DNA from: Bacteroidota bacterium
Lineage (GTDB): Bacteria; Bacteroidota; Bacteroidia; AKYH767-A; OLB10
Assembly (NCBI GenBank): GCA_016717725.1
Contig: JADKFA010000045.1
Coordinates: forward strand, 62,001 to 126,000
DNA length: 64,000 nt
Direction: 5' to 3'
Position 1 is the first letter of the stretch. Each line of letters opens with the position of its first letter. The notes beneath the pieces are model-generated. The model did not search any database, had not been told where the DNA came from, and worked only from the letters and a program-made list of their open reading frames with translations. Shown here piece by piece: positions 49,901-59,954 of this stretch. A program made the translations under genes and the position numbers.

Positions 49901-51451
49901 ATGACAATTATAACATCTTTTTTCCGTAAGATTTCCATGCTTCTAGCTTTGTTTATAATATTTATAAGTGTAGGATTTTGTTATTTTTATTTTGAAAATG
50001 GAAAAAACAATCCTGTTTTTTCATCCGACACAAAACCAGATCCACGCTTTATTAGTATTAAAAACAATCAATTTATACTCGACGGGAAACCCTGGTATTT
50101 AAAAGCTGTAAATTTTGTAACGACACTCCGAAAAAATGACAAGGAATTTTGGCCATCTGTATTTATTGGTTATATTCCTGAACAGGAATATTATCAAACG
50201 AATAAAGATTCTTGCTTGTCCGAACTCTTTCACACGTTTGTATTAATTCATGACCTTGGATATAATTCAGTCCGTATTACAGGTATTGGTGAATATGAAA
50301 TACAAAATAAACATACAGGAAAAGTAGCATTTAGAGCGGATTACTTTTCTACAAAAGATTTTCGATTTCAAATGGATGGAGATTCCGTACTAAATCTCTA
50401 TTTCAGCGCCATAGAAGACGTACTAAGTTGTGCACAGAAAGCTGGATTAAAAGTGATTTTTACATTAAAAGTATTCCCAGAAGCTCCCATTACAGAATGG
50501 TTTCTTGGAAAAGTTGCGGCTCGATTCAAAGACGATCCTACTATATTAGCATATGACTTTTTCAACGAACCTCTTTATTTTGATGATAAGCAACGAAACA
50601 AAGAGTCCATTTATACGATTACCCGAAGGTGGAATAATATTGTCAAGAAAAATTCACCACATCAATTAACTACAATTGGGTTAGCCTGTCAACGTGAAGT
50701 GTTTGAATGGGATCCAAATTTGGTAAATGTTGATTTCGTTTCTTTTCACCCTTATGAATACGAAAAAGATCAAGTAAGAAATGAAATGTATTGGTATTCG
50801 AAATTTGTAAATAAGCCCTGGATTATTGGAGAGACGGGAATACCTTCCAACAACGACAGCATTCCATATTCTGACCAAGCTGCATTTACGAAAAAGACGA
50901 TCGAACAAAATGCCAAATGTGGTGGAATGGGATATTCTTGGTGGCAATATAAAGATGTTGATTGGGGTGATTATCATCAAAACTATCTTGGCATTGTATC
51001 TAGGAACGGTTTCACTAAAAATAGTCTGGGCAGGATGATACACGGTACACCCAAGCCAATGAATGATGTTATTAAGGACTTCGATCCGTTTCAAAGTAAA
51101 GGAAAATGTTTCTGCCCAGAAAATTACTATAATTTCAGTTCAAATACCTACTTCAAGATTATAGGCAGGGTAGTGGATGAATCTGGCAATCCAATTGAAG
51201 GTGCAGGTGTATTAGCTTGGGATGAATGGTGGATAAATCACTACTTTTCCACTACAAAACCTGATGGAACATTTGAAATTTATAGTGATTATGACTTCTA
51301 TCACTGGATGATATCACCTTCGAATTATGAGATGATTAGAGCTGATGTAAATTTAAAAAATGTTAAATTAGTTTCTGGTACTAGAACGATTGATTTAGGC
51401 ACTTTAAAAATCAAGAAAATCGATTTAAATTCATGGCGATTAAACTTATAA
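49901..51451 (+). CDS. GH5-like glycoside hydrolase with carboxypeptidase-regulatory-like domain
   Basis: 516 residues. An N-terminal membrane anchor (about 11-30) is followed by a clan-A (beta/alpha)8 barrel. The acid/base glutamate is E223 in DFFNEPLY and the nucleophile is E311 in WIIGETGIPS; WWQYKDVDWGDYHQNYLG follows at the active-site rim. The C-terminal ~90 residues (FKIIGRVVDESGNPIEGAGVLAW) form a CarboxypepD_reg-like beta-sandwich. Likely an endo-glycanase or mannosidase acting on the polymer made by the surrounding cluster, on the periplasmic side. It is the only large plus-strand gene among minus-strand GT-C genes. Confidence 0.85.
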   Translation: MTIITSFFRKISMLLALFIIFISVGFCYFYFENGKNNPVFSSDTKPDPRFISIKNNQFILDGKPWYLKAVNFVTTLRKNDKEFWPSVFIGYIPEQEYYQTNKDSCLSELFHTFVLIHDLGYNSVRITGIGEYEIQNKHTGKVAFRADYFSTKDFRFQMDGDSVLNLYFSAIEDVLSCAQKAGLKVIFTLKVFPEAPITEWFLGKVAARFKDDPTILAYDFFNEPLYFDDKQRNKESIYTITRRWNNIVKKNSPHQLTTIGLACQREVFEWDPNLVNVDFVSFHPYEYEKDQVRNEMYWYSKFVNKPWIIGETGIPSNNDSIPYSDQAAFTKKTIEQNAKCGGMGYSWWQYKDVDWGDYHQNYLGIVSRNGFTKNSLGRMIHGTPKPMNDVIKDFDPFQSKGKCFCPENYYNFSSNTYFKIIGRVVDESGNPIEGAGVLAWDEWWINHYFSTTKPDGTFEIYSDYDFYHWMISPSNYEMIRADVNLKNVKLVSGTRTIDLGTLKIKKIDLNSWRLNL

Positions 51452-51494
51452 TTTCTTGAACTGAAAAAATAAATATTCTTCAATTCAAATTTTA

Positions 51495-52835
51495 TCATTT
51501 ACCTTTCATTGCCTTATCAATATTTGGATAAGAAAGATAATTTTCAAAGTCCTTTATTTTTTCGAGCTTTCCAAATTGTTTGAAATAAATTGTTTGATTC
51601 ATTGCTTCATGATGAAGTGAGCCAATTTGATATTGGTAAGTTTGAAAAATATTCAACCAAATAAAGAAGACTACAATTGTGCCGAAAGCAGCTTTATAAA
51701 CGAATTTTCTTCCTGAAACATATTGGATAAATGCTGCTAACGGAATAGCCAAAATAGCATATGACTCAATCATTGGTCTTTGCCCAAAACTTCCACCATA
51801 CCACCATGACCACCAGGAAAAAATGACGTATACGTTAACTAAAAGAAAAACTACAATAGGAAATTTTAATACAGACAATTCTTTTTTAAGATGATAAATA
51901 CCAAATAGTGCAAAAAACATCATTGGAGTATAAATTAACCAACCTTTTCTAAAATTAAACAATCCTTTATAAATATGTGGATTAAGAAAAAAGAACCCTT
52001 CCTCATTGTAAGCAAAAACTAAATAATTTTCTGTTGTTATTTTCCAATATCTTAATTGTGGCCACCATATTAGTGCCACAGCTGAAAATAAAATGAAAAG
52101 TTCAACATAAGTTATATTCTTCTTAAGGATTTCTTTAAAATTCTTTACGCCATACAATATGAAAAATAAAAATACTAGGCTGTTCGTAATTCTAATAAGA
52201 CTAATCATCCCAAACACTACACAAATACCAATAAAATATAACAACTTAGGTTTTTCATGCCAACAAATGGTCAGATAAATGAAAATTGAAAACAAAGCAA
52301 AACTATACACATGGGACATTGGAGCTTGTTGAGTAGAATAACAAAACAAATTTGTACCAAGTCCAATTAACAATACAGTAAGAGCGATATTTACTTGAGA
52401 AAACTTAAAATGCTCAAGATTTTTTACTGTAAATATCAAACCAATACATAAATAGAAAATCGAACTAAGAAGCAGGAAAAATTTATAAGGTTCCGAAAAA
52501 CCTGACTGAGGGAAATCAAATAATTCAGCCATCACATTCGCTACATAAAAGAACGGATAATATAAAATAGCTAATCCGCAAGTCATTTTGAATATATTTT
52601 GTCCACCTGTAGTTTTAACTTGCCAAAACCAAAATTGATTTTCTCCATAGGTATAATCGTCTTTCTCAACTTTTATATCGTCGTAAATAAATTTGGCTGG
52701 CAGATAACCATAATAAGAGCGAATATCATTTGCAATTACACCTTCCGTTTTCGTCCAGTTCTTAAAATCAAAGTCTACTATAAAACAGGTCACGATTACA
52801 ACTAAAATTGCAATTTTCGGAAGATGGTGTTTCAT
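51495..52835 (-). CDS. polytopic GT-C-type membrane protein (paralogue of 47850-49748)
   Basis: 446 residues, about 11 membrane segments. Same order of motifs as the larger paralogue: RSYYGYLPAKFIYDD in the first loop, FRKGWLIYTPMMFFAL, WWSWWYGGSFGQRP and WLNIFQTYQYQIGSLH. It lacks the C-terminal beta-sandwich. Probable lipid-linked sugar transferase to a surface polymer. The stretch 52836-53394 upstream is AT-rich and held no other gene. Confidence 0.72.
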   Translation of the reverse strand: MKHHLPKIAILVVIVTCFIVDFDFKNWTKTEGVIANDIRSYYGYLPAKFIYDDIKVEKDDYTYGENQFWFWQVKTTGGQNIFKMTCGLAILYYPFFYVANVMAELFDFPQSGFSEPYKFFLLLSSIFYLCIGLIFTVKNLEHFKFSQVNIALTVLLIGLGTNLFCYSTQQAPMSHVYSFALFSIFIYLTICWHEKPKLLYFIGICVVFGMISLIRITNSLVFLFFILYGVKNFKEILKKNITYVELFILFSAVALIWWPQLRYWKITTENYLVFAYNEEGFFFLNPHIYKGLFNFRKGWLIYTPMMFFALFGIYHLKKELSVLKFPIVVFLLVNVYVIFSWWSWWYGGSFGQRPMIESYAILAIPLAAFIQYVSGRKFVYKAAFGTIVVFFIWLNIFQTYQYQIGSLHHEAMNQTIYFKQFGKLEKIKDFENYLSYPNIDKAMKGK

Positions 52836-53394
52836 TCTAAAGTAAGTTAATTCCTGGTAAAACTATCATTATTATCATTATAGTTTAAACATGTAACATA
52901 AATTTTAATCTAGAGATAAGATAAAATTCTAAACATTAATTCTAACTTTAACGAATAACCATGTGAAATCGATCTAAATTAAAAACAGGGGTGCGCCACA
53001 TTGAATTGAATATCAACTATTTATTAAATAATAATTTAGAAAATGCTATATTAAGAGTTATTCTATTGTTTTGATTTTACTACAAACTTCTTCCAAGACT
53101 TTTACACTCTATAAAATTAAAAAGTACTGGCTATAATTTTTTATAGAACACAAATAACTACTCACATTTAGCCATTCTCATTACCCAAATTAAGGTTCTC
53201 TATTAAAAATTTATTTACAAAATTAAAGAATTGAGAACAAAGGCAATACATTTCAACAGGATCAACTTAGGACTTCTATTGAAAACATAAGTAACAAAGA
53301 GGCTTTATTCTCTATTCAACCAAATTGCAATTCTAATTTCCAAAAGCAATAGAAATTTCATATAAATTTACAGCTTAATAGAAAAACATAAGAA
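52836..53394. other. AT-rich intergenic region, nothing recognised
   Basis: 559 bases between two divergent genes. No hairpin, repeat family or perfect TAnnTTTG was seen. A near-consensus TAAATTTA lies about 30 bases before the lipoprotein start at 53395. Confidence 0.4.
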
Positions 53395-53904
53395 ATGAAA
53401 AAATTATTCCTTCTAATAACTTTAGCTTCAATAATTTTCAGTAGTTGCAAAAACGATAAATCAAATGCTGAATACCTCAACGATTTCGAGGCTATTGGTC
53501 ATTGGACAAATAATCAAAATATTACAAGGGAAACGGCAAGTAGTGGGTTATTTTGTACAGTGACGGATACTTCGATTCCCTACACTCAGACAATGAAACT
53601 GAATTGGAGCGATTTGAAAGTTGAAAACCCCAAATCAGCAATTATTATCGCATGGGTATTAGTAAGAGATTTAAAAGCAAAAGGAAAATTAGTATTTTCT
53701 ATGGACTCAAATGAAAAGAATATAATGTGGATAGGAGAAGAAGTTCAGCAACGTGTAAAAGAAATAAATAAATGGACCGAAGTAAAGTTCAAAATAGATT
53801 TAAGTAAAAAAATCCCAGCCGACGCATCGATTAAAATTTATGGAGTCAATGATGGGGAATACAGAATTTATTGGGATGATTTTCTACTTACGTTCAACAA
53901 ATAA
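53395..53904 (+). CDS. small lipoprotein with carbohydrate-binding-like beta-sandwich (copy 1)
   Basis: 169 residues: lipobox FSSC, then ~145 residues of beta-sandwich. Sequence blocks SSGLFCTVTDTS, GKLVFSMDSNEKNIMW, INKWTEVKFKIDLSKK and YRIYWDDFLLTF run in the same order as in the lipoprotein at 54159 and in the C-terminal domain of the GT-C protein at 47850. This suggests a glycan-binding or structural role at the outer membrane. No catalytic residues apparent. Stands alone. Confidence 0.65.
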   Translation: MKKLFLLITLASIIFSSCKNDKSNAEYLNDFEAIGHWTNNQNITRETASSGLFCTVTDTSIPYTQTMKLNWSDLKVENPKSAIIIAWVLVRDLKAKGKLVFSMDSNEKNIMWIGEEVQQRVKEINKWTEVKFKIDLSKKIPADASIKIYGVNDGEYRIYWDDFLLTFNK

Positions 53905-54158
53905 TTTTCAAGAATTAAAATTAAATAAAACCAATAAAGTTTACTACTCGAAAATCAAAGATATTCTATTGATATCAATAACCAAATTTAAAACCAAATC
54001 AATAATCCCTTCATACTTTTCAACAATCACAAATAAATGTCGCGTCTTTTATTCCATTTCATGTTTGCTATCCTAGAATAAATTAATTAAAATTGAAAAT
54101 TACATACTGAATGTATTTACTGAACTTTATATTTTTACATAATCAAAATTAAGACAAC

Positions 54159-54680
54159 ATGTACAAAATTAAACGCACACTTCTAATATCTCTATTCTTA
54201 ACAACAATAATTTCCTGTTCAAATAATAAAGACAATCAATCAACTTTATTTTATCTTTCATTTGATGATCTTTCAGGATATATTGACAATTCAACTATAA
54301 AAATTAATGATCTTTCGTTTTCAGGAAGAAATTGTGTGCAGCTCAACAAAGAGTATGTCTATGGTCCTACATTTTCGAAAAAAATGAAAGATATCAGTCC
54401 AAGAATCATCAATAAATTATCTTTAAGTGGATGGGTAAAATCTGATTCTAAAAACGGAAGTATTTTATTAGTTTGTTCGATAGATAGTGCTGATAAAACA
54501 ATATTCTGGAATTGTGCTGACAGCAAAACACTTTCTGGGAGTAACACAGAATGGACGAATCTGTCCGTTACATTTGATTTATCAAAATTAAATAATGGAG
54601 AAAACAAACTCAATATTTATCCAATGCATTCAGGCGAAGGAAATTCATATTTGGATGATCTTGAATTTAGCTTTGAATAA
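54159..54680 (+). CDS. small lipoprotein with carbohydrate-binding-like beta-sandwich (copy 2)
   Basis: 173 residues: lipobox IISC, then SFSGRNCVQLNKEYVYGPTF, GSILLVCSIDSADKTIFW, TEWTNLSVTFDLSKLN and NSYLDDLEFSFE. Shares block order with the neighbour at 53395 and with the C-terminal domain of 47850-49748 (YSGKFCLRMDSNFIYSPTL), to which it looks closest. Outer-membrane attached; ligand unknown. It ends three bases from the convergent GT39-like gene. Confidence 0.65.
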   Translation: MYKIKRTLLISLFLTTIISCSNNKDNQSTLFYLSFDDLSGYIDNSTIKINDLSFSGRNCVQLNKEYVYGPTFSKKMKDISPRIINKLSLSGWVKSDSKNGSILLVCSIDSADKTIFWNCADSKTLSGSNTEWTNLSVTFDLSKLNNGENKLNIYPMHSGEGNSYLDDLEFSFE

Positions 54681-54683
54681 AAA

Positions 54684-56192
54684 TTACTGCGGGTAAACAA
54701 GCTTATAAAACAAGATACTTTTGTATTCTCCAATTTTCTTTGGTGGATGTTCTTTAAAGATGGGCCTATCAAGTTGACTAGAGTCATTGACTACTAAGTA
54801 GGCGGGTTTATGAATCATTGCCATTTGAATAGATTCATCATTTTCAATATCTGCAACACTCCAACCCTTTAAATTCAAAAAGTACAAAGCGATGTTAGGA
54901 CTGAAATCCAAAACGGCTATTGCCTTATCTGAAGATTTAAGTCCTAGTTCCTTTACATAGGGTTCTACTGTTTGATAGTCCTTATACCTCGCCCAATCAT
55001 AAAGCCAACAATGTTCATCCATTCTAAATTCTTGATGACCTCGATTATTATCCACTCCATGTATTACAAAAGCAAATAACCCAATGCCAATGAATAAATG
55101 GAACTTAAAATTACTCGTCAATTTTTCCAAAATATTAAATGCTAATAAATACATAAAGAAAACCAACGGCAATAAAGTAATTATATAATAATCATGATGA
55201 CCAAATTGAATAAACATTAAATATACAAATGCAATAGCTCCAAAAAAATAGCCCAAGAAAATAAAAAGTAATTGTTCATTTGCTTTTTTAATTTTCCATA
55301 CAAGAAAGAGAAGTGCTATTAGAAAAAGATAATAAAATGCCGATGGAAAATAAAATCGAATCCAATTTTCACTAATATGCTCAGCTATATTCTTTATTGC
55401 TTCCCAATTTTCGGGTCGCATGGGTTGCATTAAAAAAATTGTTGATCTGTATGTTTCGTTTAAATATTTTGCATAGCTATACCATCCATAAGCTAATCCA
55501 AATGCAATAAGACCAGCAAAGAAGATATAGTGCCGAGCACTTTTAAAATTGGTAAAAGCAAATGCTTCTTTTCTAATATAAGACCAAACTATTATTCCTA
55601 ACATTATTATCATGCCAATTGCACTTGTCAATTTAATAAGAATTGCCAATGACACACAAATTGTGAAGAATAAAATTATTAAGATAGATGGTTGTCTAAA
55701 ATAGGAAAAGAAAAAATACCATGCCATCATCATAAATCCAAAACTGGCAGTATCTGGAATAAAATTAGCTGCATAGTAAGTAAGAACTGGAGAAAGTGAA
55801 AACAAGAAAACCGTAAAGTATCGATAACTAGTTTTATTTAGAAAAAAGCCTGTGATCAGATAAGAAGCATATAACCCTCCCGCATATACAATAAACATCA
55901 ACAAGCGATACCAAAATTCACTAAAGCCAAATAATTTATAACAAATGGCGGCTCCATAATTCATGATAGGAAACTCGAGACCTGTGATTCCTTCTCCATC
56001 TTTAGTTGAATGAACGCGAGGATGGAAAAAATTCATGCTTTCTTGAGCATAATTTCTTGCCACCGATCCTCTATCACACATCGCCCACATATGTACGGAC
56101 TGAGGACGTTGTTTCATGATTGTGAAAACATGCGTTGCCCCGCTTATTAAAAGTAACAATACTAAGAAAACAATATTTTTATATTTTTCCAT
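54684..56192 (-). CDS. GT39/ArnT-like membrane glycosyltransferase (copy 1)
   Basis: 502 residues, about 11-12 membrane segments. The first extracytoplasmic loop has RPQSVHMWAMCDRGSVARN and GITGLEFPIMNY, including the acidic residue expected of GT-C enzymes that use polyprenyl-phosphate sugars. It is a paralogue of 57184-58752. It follows a dolichyl-phosphate-mannose-synthase-like gene that would supply its donor. It is 68 bases downstream of that gene. Confidence 0.8.
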   Translation of the reverse strand: MEKYKNIVFLVLLLLISGATHVFTIMKQRPQSVHMWAMCDRGSVARNYAQESMNFFHPRVHSTKDGEGITGLEFPIMNYGAAICYKLFGFSEFWYRLLMFIVYAGGLYASYLITGFFLNKTSYRYFTVFLFSLSPVLTYYAANFIPDTASFGFMMMAWYFFFSYFRQPSILIILFFTICVSLAILIKLTSAIGMIIMLGIIVWSYIRKEAFAFTNFKSARHYIFFAGLIAFGLAYGWYSYAKYLNETYRSTIFLMQPMRPENWEAIKNIAEHISENWIRFYFPSAFYYLFLIALLFLVWKIKKANEQLLFIFLGYFFGAIAFVYLMFIQFGHHDYYIITLLPLVFFMYLLAFNILEKLTSNFKFHLFIGIGLFAFVIHGVDNNRGHQEFRMDEHCWLYDWARYKDYQTVEPYVKELGLKSSDKAIAVLDFSPNIALYFLNLKGWSVADIENDESIQMAMIHKPAYLVVNDSSQLDRPIFKEHPPKKIGEYKSILFYKLVYPQ

Positions 56193-56260
56193 ATTGCTAA
56201 TTATAAATTCTCCTTATCGTTTTTCTAATATATTTAGCTTTCTAAACTTCAATAAAGACA

Positions 56261-57193
56261 TTAATCTTTCGTTGCTATATTACTTTCATCCACAATATAC
56301 AATGGTCTCTTTCTAACATTCGCACTTAGCCTAGTCATATATTCACCAATAATTCCGATACAAATAAGTTGCACACCACCAATAAATAATACTGCTAATA
56401 TTAACGAAGTCCAACCAGGAACAAAATCCTTAGAAACGAAACGAGAATAAAGTGCATACAAGCTAACCAAAAACGTCACACCACTCACAATAAAACCAGT
56501 AATGGTAGCAAATTTTAATGGTAAATTAGAAAAACCAGTAATGCCATCTAAGGCAAATCGAATCATTTTTTTATAAGTATAACCAGTTTCACCAGCATAT
56601 CGCTCATCACGGTCATACATAATGTAGGTTTGTTTGAATCCAGCCCAAGCAATTTGTCCTCGAAGATATTTCTGTTGTTCAGGCATCAGTCTTAAAACAT
56701 CAATAATCTTTCGATGCATAATTCGAAAATCGCCAGTATCAATAGGAATTTTTATCGAGGTGATTTTAGCAAGAATTCGATAAAATATTTTAGCAGTGAA
56801 TTTCTTCATGAAACTTTCGCCAGAACGACTCTTCCTTCGAGCATAAACCACTTGATACCCTTCGTTCATTTTATGATAAAGATCTCCAATTAATTCAGGA
56901 GGATCTTGAAGATCTGCGTCGATGATGGCAACAGCATTTCCAGTGCAATTATCAATTCCTGCTGTTACGGCAATCTGGTGACCAAAATTGCGTGAGAAAT
57001 TAATATACTTTACATGCTTATCGCTATTTGCCAATGTAGTAATTATCGAAAGTGAATTGTCAAAACTTCCATCATTAATAAAAATCAATTCATAACTCAC
57101 ATTTAAAGATTGGGCTACATTTGATATGCGATCATACAATTTTGACAAGTTTCCTTCTTCATTATAAATCGGAATGATGATACTTAGTTCCAT
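56261..57193 (-). CDS. GT2 polyprenyl-phosphate sugar synthase (DPM1/GtrB/ArnC type)
   Basis: 310 residues. GT-A domain with SIIIPIYNEEGNL, SFDNS, SRNFGHQIAVTAGID, the DxD block AIIDADLQDPPE and RKSRSGES. Two C-terminal membrane helices (about 230-255 and 265-290) anchor it, ending in GIIGEYMTRLSANVRKRP, as in GtrB. It loads a sugar from a nucleotide onto polyprenyl phosphate for the flanking GT39-like enzymes. The start overlaps the end of the upstream GT39-like gene by 10 bases. Confidence 0.92.
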   Translation of the reverse strand: MELSIIIPIYNEEGNLSKLYDRISNVAQSLNVSYELIFINDGSFDNSLSIITTLANSDKHVKYINFSRNFGHQIAVTAGIDNCTGNAVAIIDADLQDPPELIGDLYHKMNEGYQVVYARRKSRSGESFMKKFTAKIFYRILAKITSIKIPIDTGDFRIMHRKIIDVLRLMPEQQKYLRGQIAWAGFKQTYIMYDRDERYAGETGYTYKKMIRFALDGITGFSNLPLKFATITGFIVSGVTFLVSLYALYSRFVSKDFVPGWTSLILAVLFIGGVQLICIGIIGEYMTRLSANVRKRPLYIVDESNIATKD

Positions 57194-58752
57194 GGTGAGA
57201 GTAGAATTGGAGTGTTGACTTTCATTTTATTTGGCAAACTATCTAACTCGATTTTATAAATAATAATACCATTATTATTAAATACCTCTTTAATTGGATA
57301 CCCGTCCGAATTAAACGAAACATCTTCATAATTACTTTGTGTATTGTACACTACATAACTAAATAGGCCGGAGTTTAAATACGTTTCAAAAACATCTTTA
57401 TGTTTTCGGTATGAGACCGTCACTCCTTTTCTATTCATGAGGTATAATGAGATTTCCGGACTATGATCAAAAACACTAATCACTCTATCCTTTGTTTGTA
57501 CTCCTGAATTTAATAATATAGACTCCATGTCGAAAAAATTATTAAAATGAATAGAACCATATTTCCATGAATCAGTTTTATAACTTGTACGAATATGATT
57601 TTTAGCCATTGCAAATTGGTAAGAAATTCCAACTACCAACAATAAAGCTAAAGTGGCAGTGATCCATTTAGAATTCAACTTTCTTATAAACTCAACGGTA
57701 AGAATCATACTAAACAAAATTAATGTGTAAAGTGGAATCATGTAATAATCATGATGCTGCAATTGTAACCACATTAAGTATAAGAAAAGGGCTATGGTAA
57801 TAATCAATACAACCACGATCCCCATCAACTTCGAATTACGCAACTTGCTAAATAATAAAGACCCAAGAATTCCAGCTACTAGTATAAATAAAAGGAAGTT
57901 TTCGTAAACTCGCTCCCACCAAATTTTATATACTTCATCCCACACTTCTAAAAATTCTGAAAAACTTTGAGGCGGTCGCGACTGTAACAAAAACATTTCG
58001 GAGTGCTCTGAATTACTTAGAAAAATAGCATATTTATACCAAGAAAATGTAACTCCAAGTGAAATAAGGGCACCTACAATGATGGGTAAACTTTTTCTTA
58101 ATCGATACTTTTCTGGCATTTGAAAAAAATAATAGATCATCATAGCAGGCAAATTGATGAGGGCAGAAATTTTAATGAGTGACGCCAAACTAAAAAGGAT
58201 ACACCATACTATCAGCCACTGAAACTTCTTTTCACTATCAATAGAACTTATCAAGGTGTACCAGGCAATAATAGCCAAACTTAAACTAACCGGCTCTGGC
58301 AAAAAATTCGAACTATAAAATGCCAATAAGGGCGAGCACGCAAACAAAAGCATAATGCCTATGCTAAAATAAAAATGATTGGTGAATTTCTTTGCAAGAA
58401 GAAAAGAAAAAACAAGACCGAATGTAAAAAAACATAATACGAATAGTCGGTACAAATATTCATGCACCCCAAAAATTTTATACAAGATCCCAACTGAATA
58501 ATTTACAAAAGGGAATTCCATCCCAGTAATTCCTGTACCGTTATCGAGGTTATGAACTCGAGGAAGAAAAAAATTCATGCTTTCTTGGGCGTAATTCAAT
58601 GCGACAGAAGCACGATCACATTGTGCCCACTGATGTATTGATTGTGGTCGAAGTGGAATTGTTTTAAAAATCCCTAATCCTAAATATAAAAGAAAAAGCA
58701 AGCCTACAAGTATTATCGCTTGTATACCTTTACTAGGAGTAGGAATTATCAT
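57184..58752 (-). CDS. GT39/ArnT-like membrane glycosyltransferase (copy 2)
   Basis: 522 residues. Same loop-1 signature as copy 1: RPQSIHQWAQCDRASVALNY, AQESMNFFLPRVH and GITGMEFPFVNY, with ~12 membrane segments. Overlaps the GT2 gene by 10 bases, so synthase and transferase are produced together. Two copies around one donor synthase suggest two acceptors or two linkage steps. Nine bases downstream of scoB, so it is possibly in the same transcript. Confidence 0.8.
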   Translation of the reverse strand: MIIPTPSKGIQAIILVGLLFLLYLGLGIFKTIPLRPQSIHQWAQCDRASVALNYAQESMNFFLPRVHNLDNGTGITGMEFPFVNYSVGILYKIFGVHEYLYRLFVLCFFTFGLVFSFLLAKKFTNHFYFSIGIMLLFACSPLLAFYSSNFLPEPVSLSLAIIAWYTLISSIDSEKKFQWLIVWCILFSLASLIKISALINLPAMMIYYFFQMPEKYRLRKSLPIIVGALISLGVTFSWYKYAIFLSNSEHSEMFLLQSRPPQSFSEFLEVWDEVYKIWWERVYENFLLFILVAGILGSLLFSKLRNSKLMGIVVVLIITIALFLYLMWLQLQHHDYYMIPLYTLILFSMILTVEFIRKLNSKWITATLALLLVVGISYQFAMAKNHIRTSYKTDSWKYGSIHFNNFFDMESILLNSGVQTKDRVISVFDHSPEISLYLMNRKGVTVSYRKHKDVFETYLNSGLFSYVVYNTQSNYEDVSFNSDGYPIKEVFNNNGIIIYKIELDSLPNKMKVNTPILLSPWN

Positions 58753-58761
58753 AAGAATTAT

Positions 58762-59421
58762 TTAATCAATTACCATCTCTGGAACATCACCTCTCACCAC
58801 CAATTTACCAGCTGTGGCTTTTCGGATATCCTCCACCGTTACACCGGGAGCTCTTTCTAATAATATGAAACCTTCACCAGGGACTACTTCTAATACTGCG
58901 AGTTCTGTCACAATCTTCTTCACACATTTTACTCCGGTGAGCGGCAACGTACAGGAAGGTAATAATTTACTTTCGCCGGCTTTGTTGACATGTTGCATAG
59001 CCACAATAATATTTTGTGCAGCGGCTACTAAGTCCATCGCTCCGCCCATTCCTTTCACCATCTTACCTGGAATTTTCCAATTGGCGATGTCTCCATTTTC
59101 ACTTACTTCCATCGCACCTAAAATGGTGAGATCTACTTTTCCTGCGCGAATCATTCCGAAGCTTAATGCCGAATCGAAATAGGCAGTGCCGGGCACTTCG
59201 GTGATGGTTTGCTTTCCAGCATTGATCAAGTCAGCATCTTCTTCGCCGTCGAAAGGAAAGGGGCCCATGCCGAGCATTCCGTTCTCCGACTGTAAAGTAA
59301 CGTTTACTCCTTCGGGAATATAGTTAGCTACTAATGTAGGGATACCAATGCCCAGGTTGACATAGTAACCGTCTTTTACTTCTTTTGCTATTCGTTTGGC
59401 TATGCCAATTTTATCTAACAT
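58762..59421 (-). CDS. scoB: 3-oxoacid CoA-transferase subunit B
   Basis: 219 residues. With ScoA it moves CoA between succinyl-CoA and a 3-keto acid such as acetoacetate. The catalytic glutamate is E46 in LQSENGMLGMGPFP. NLGIGIPTLVANYIPEG and MGGAMDLVAAA are also family hallmarks. The A subunit gene is 1.2 kb upstream on the same strand, separated by a four-helix-bundle gene and AT repeats, which is unusual for a pair normally adjacent. Confidence 0.94.
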   Translation of the reverse strand: MLDKIGIAKRIAKEVKDGYYVNLGIGIPTLVANYIPEGVNVTLQSENGMLGMGPFPFDGEEDADLINAGKQTITEVPGTAYFDSALSFGMIRAGKVDLTILGAMEVSENGDIANWKIPGKMVKGMGGAMDLVAAAQNIIVAMQHVNKAGESKLLPSCTLPLTGVKCVKKIVTELAVLEVVPGEGFILLERAPGVTVEDIRKATAGKLVVRGDVPEMVID

Positions 59422-59954
59422 GGTAATTTAAAGATTTTACACCTTGAAGAATTAATAATTTGAAGATTTTACAATTTGAAAATTTGAAAATGATGTTCTC
59501 GTTTGCTTGGGCTCTCCATTGATTTAATGTACAATTAACTCAATAAATACAAGTATCTCACTACATAAAGAACATATTAGTTCAAGTACAAATATAGTGA
59601 ACTATCCATATGTAAAACACCAAGCAAAAGCACAAACCCAATTACCTTTCCTTTCGAACTTATTCACTATCAATAAATAGAGGATTTCTCAATTTTGATT
59701 CAACAATCAAATTGAAATCAAAGCTACGAATACAGTGTAAATAAATTTTCCAATTAATATCGCCCGAAAGTAAAATCATCTTCAAGCCTGCCTTGCAGAA
59801 CTTCAAGTTTAAAATCTCTTGAGTACAAACCTATCTTCAAATCAAAGTCATCCGAGAGCAAACCCATTTTCAAATCGCGAGGCTTCGCGATCAAATTAAC
59901 CACATTTTTTAAATTATTTTCGACTTAGAGCAAAGTCATCTTCAAATTTTCAAA
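59422..59954. repeat. AT-rich word-repeat region between scoB and the four-helix-bundle gene
   Basis: No gene in 533 bases. Words GAAGATTTTACAATTTGAAAATTTG near 59440-59490 are joined at 59770-59950 by CATCTTCAAATTTTCAAATTA, AAACCCATTTTCAAATCGCGAGG and CTTCGCGATCAAATTA. Related words: 60400-60615 and 39310-39425. Confidence 0.6.

Noticed and set aside
53840..54076. Small plus-strand open frame overlapping the end of the first lipoprotein gene
   Set aside because: It begins inside the lipoprotein gene in another frame, is low complexity and has no homology cue.
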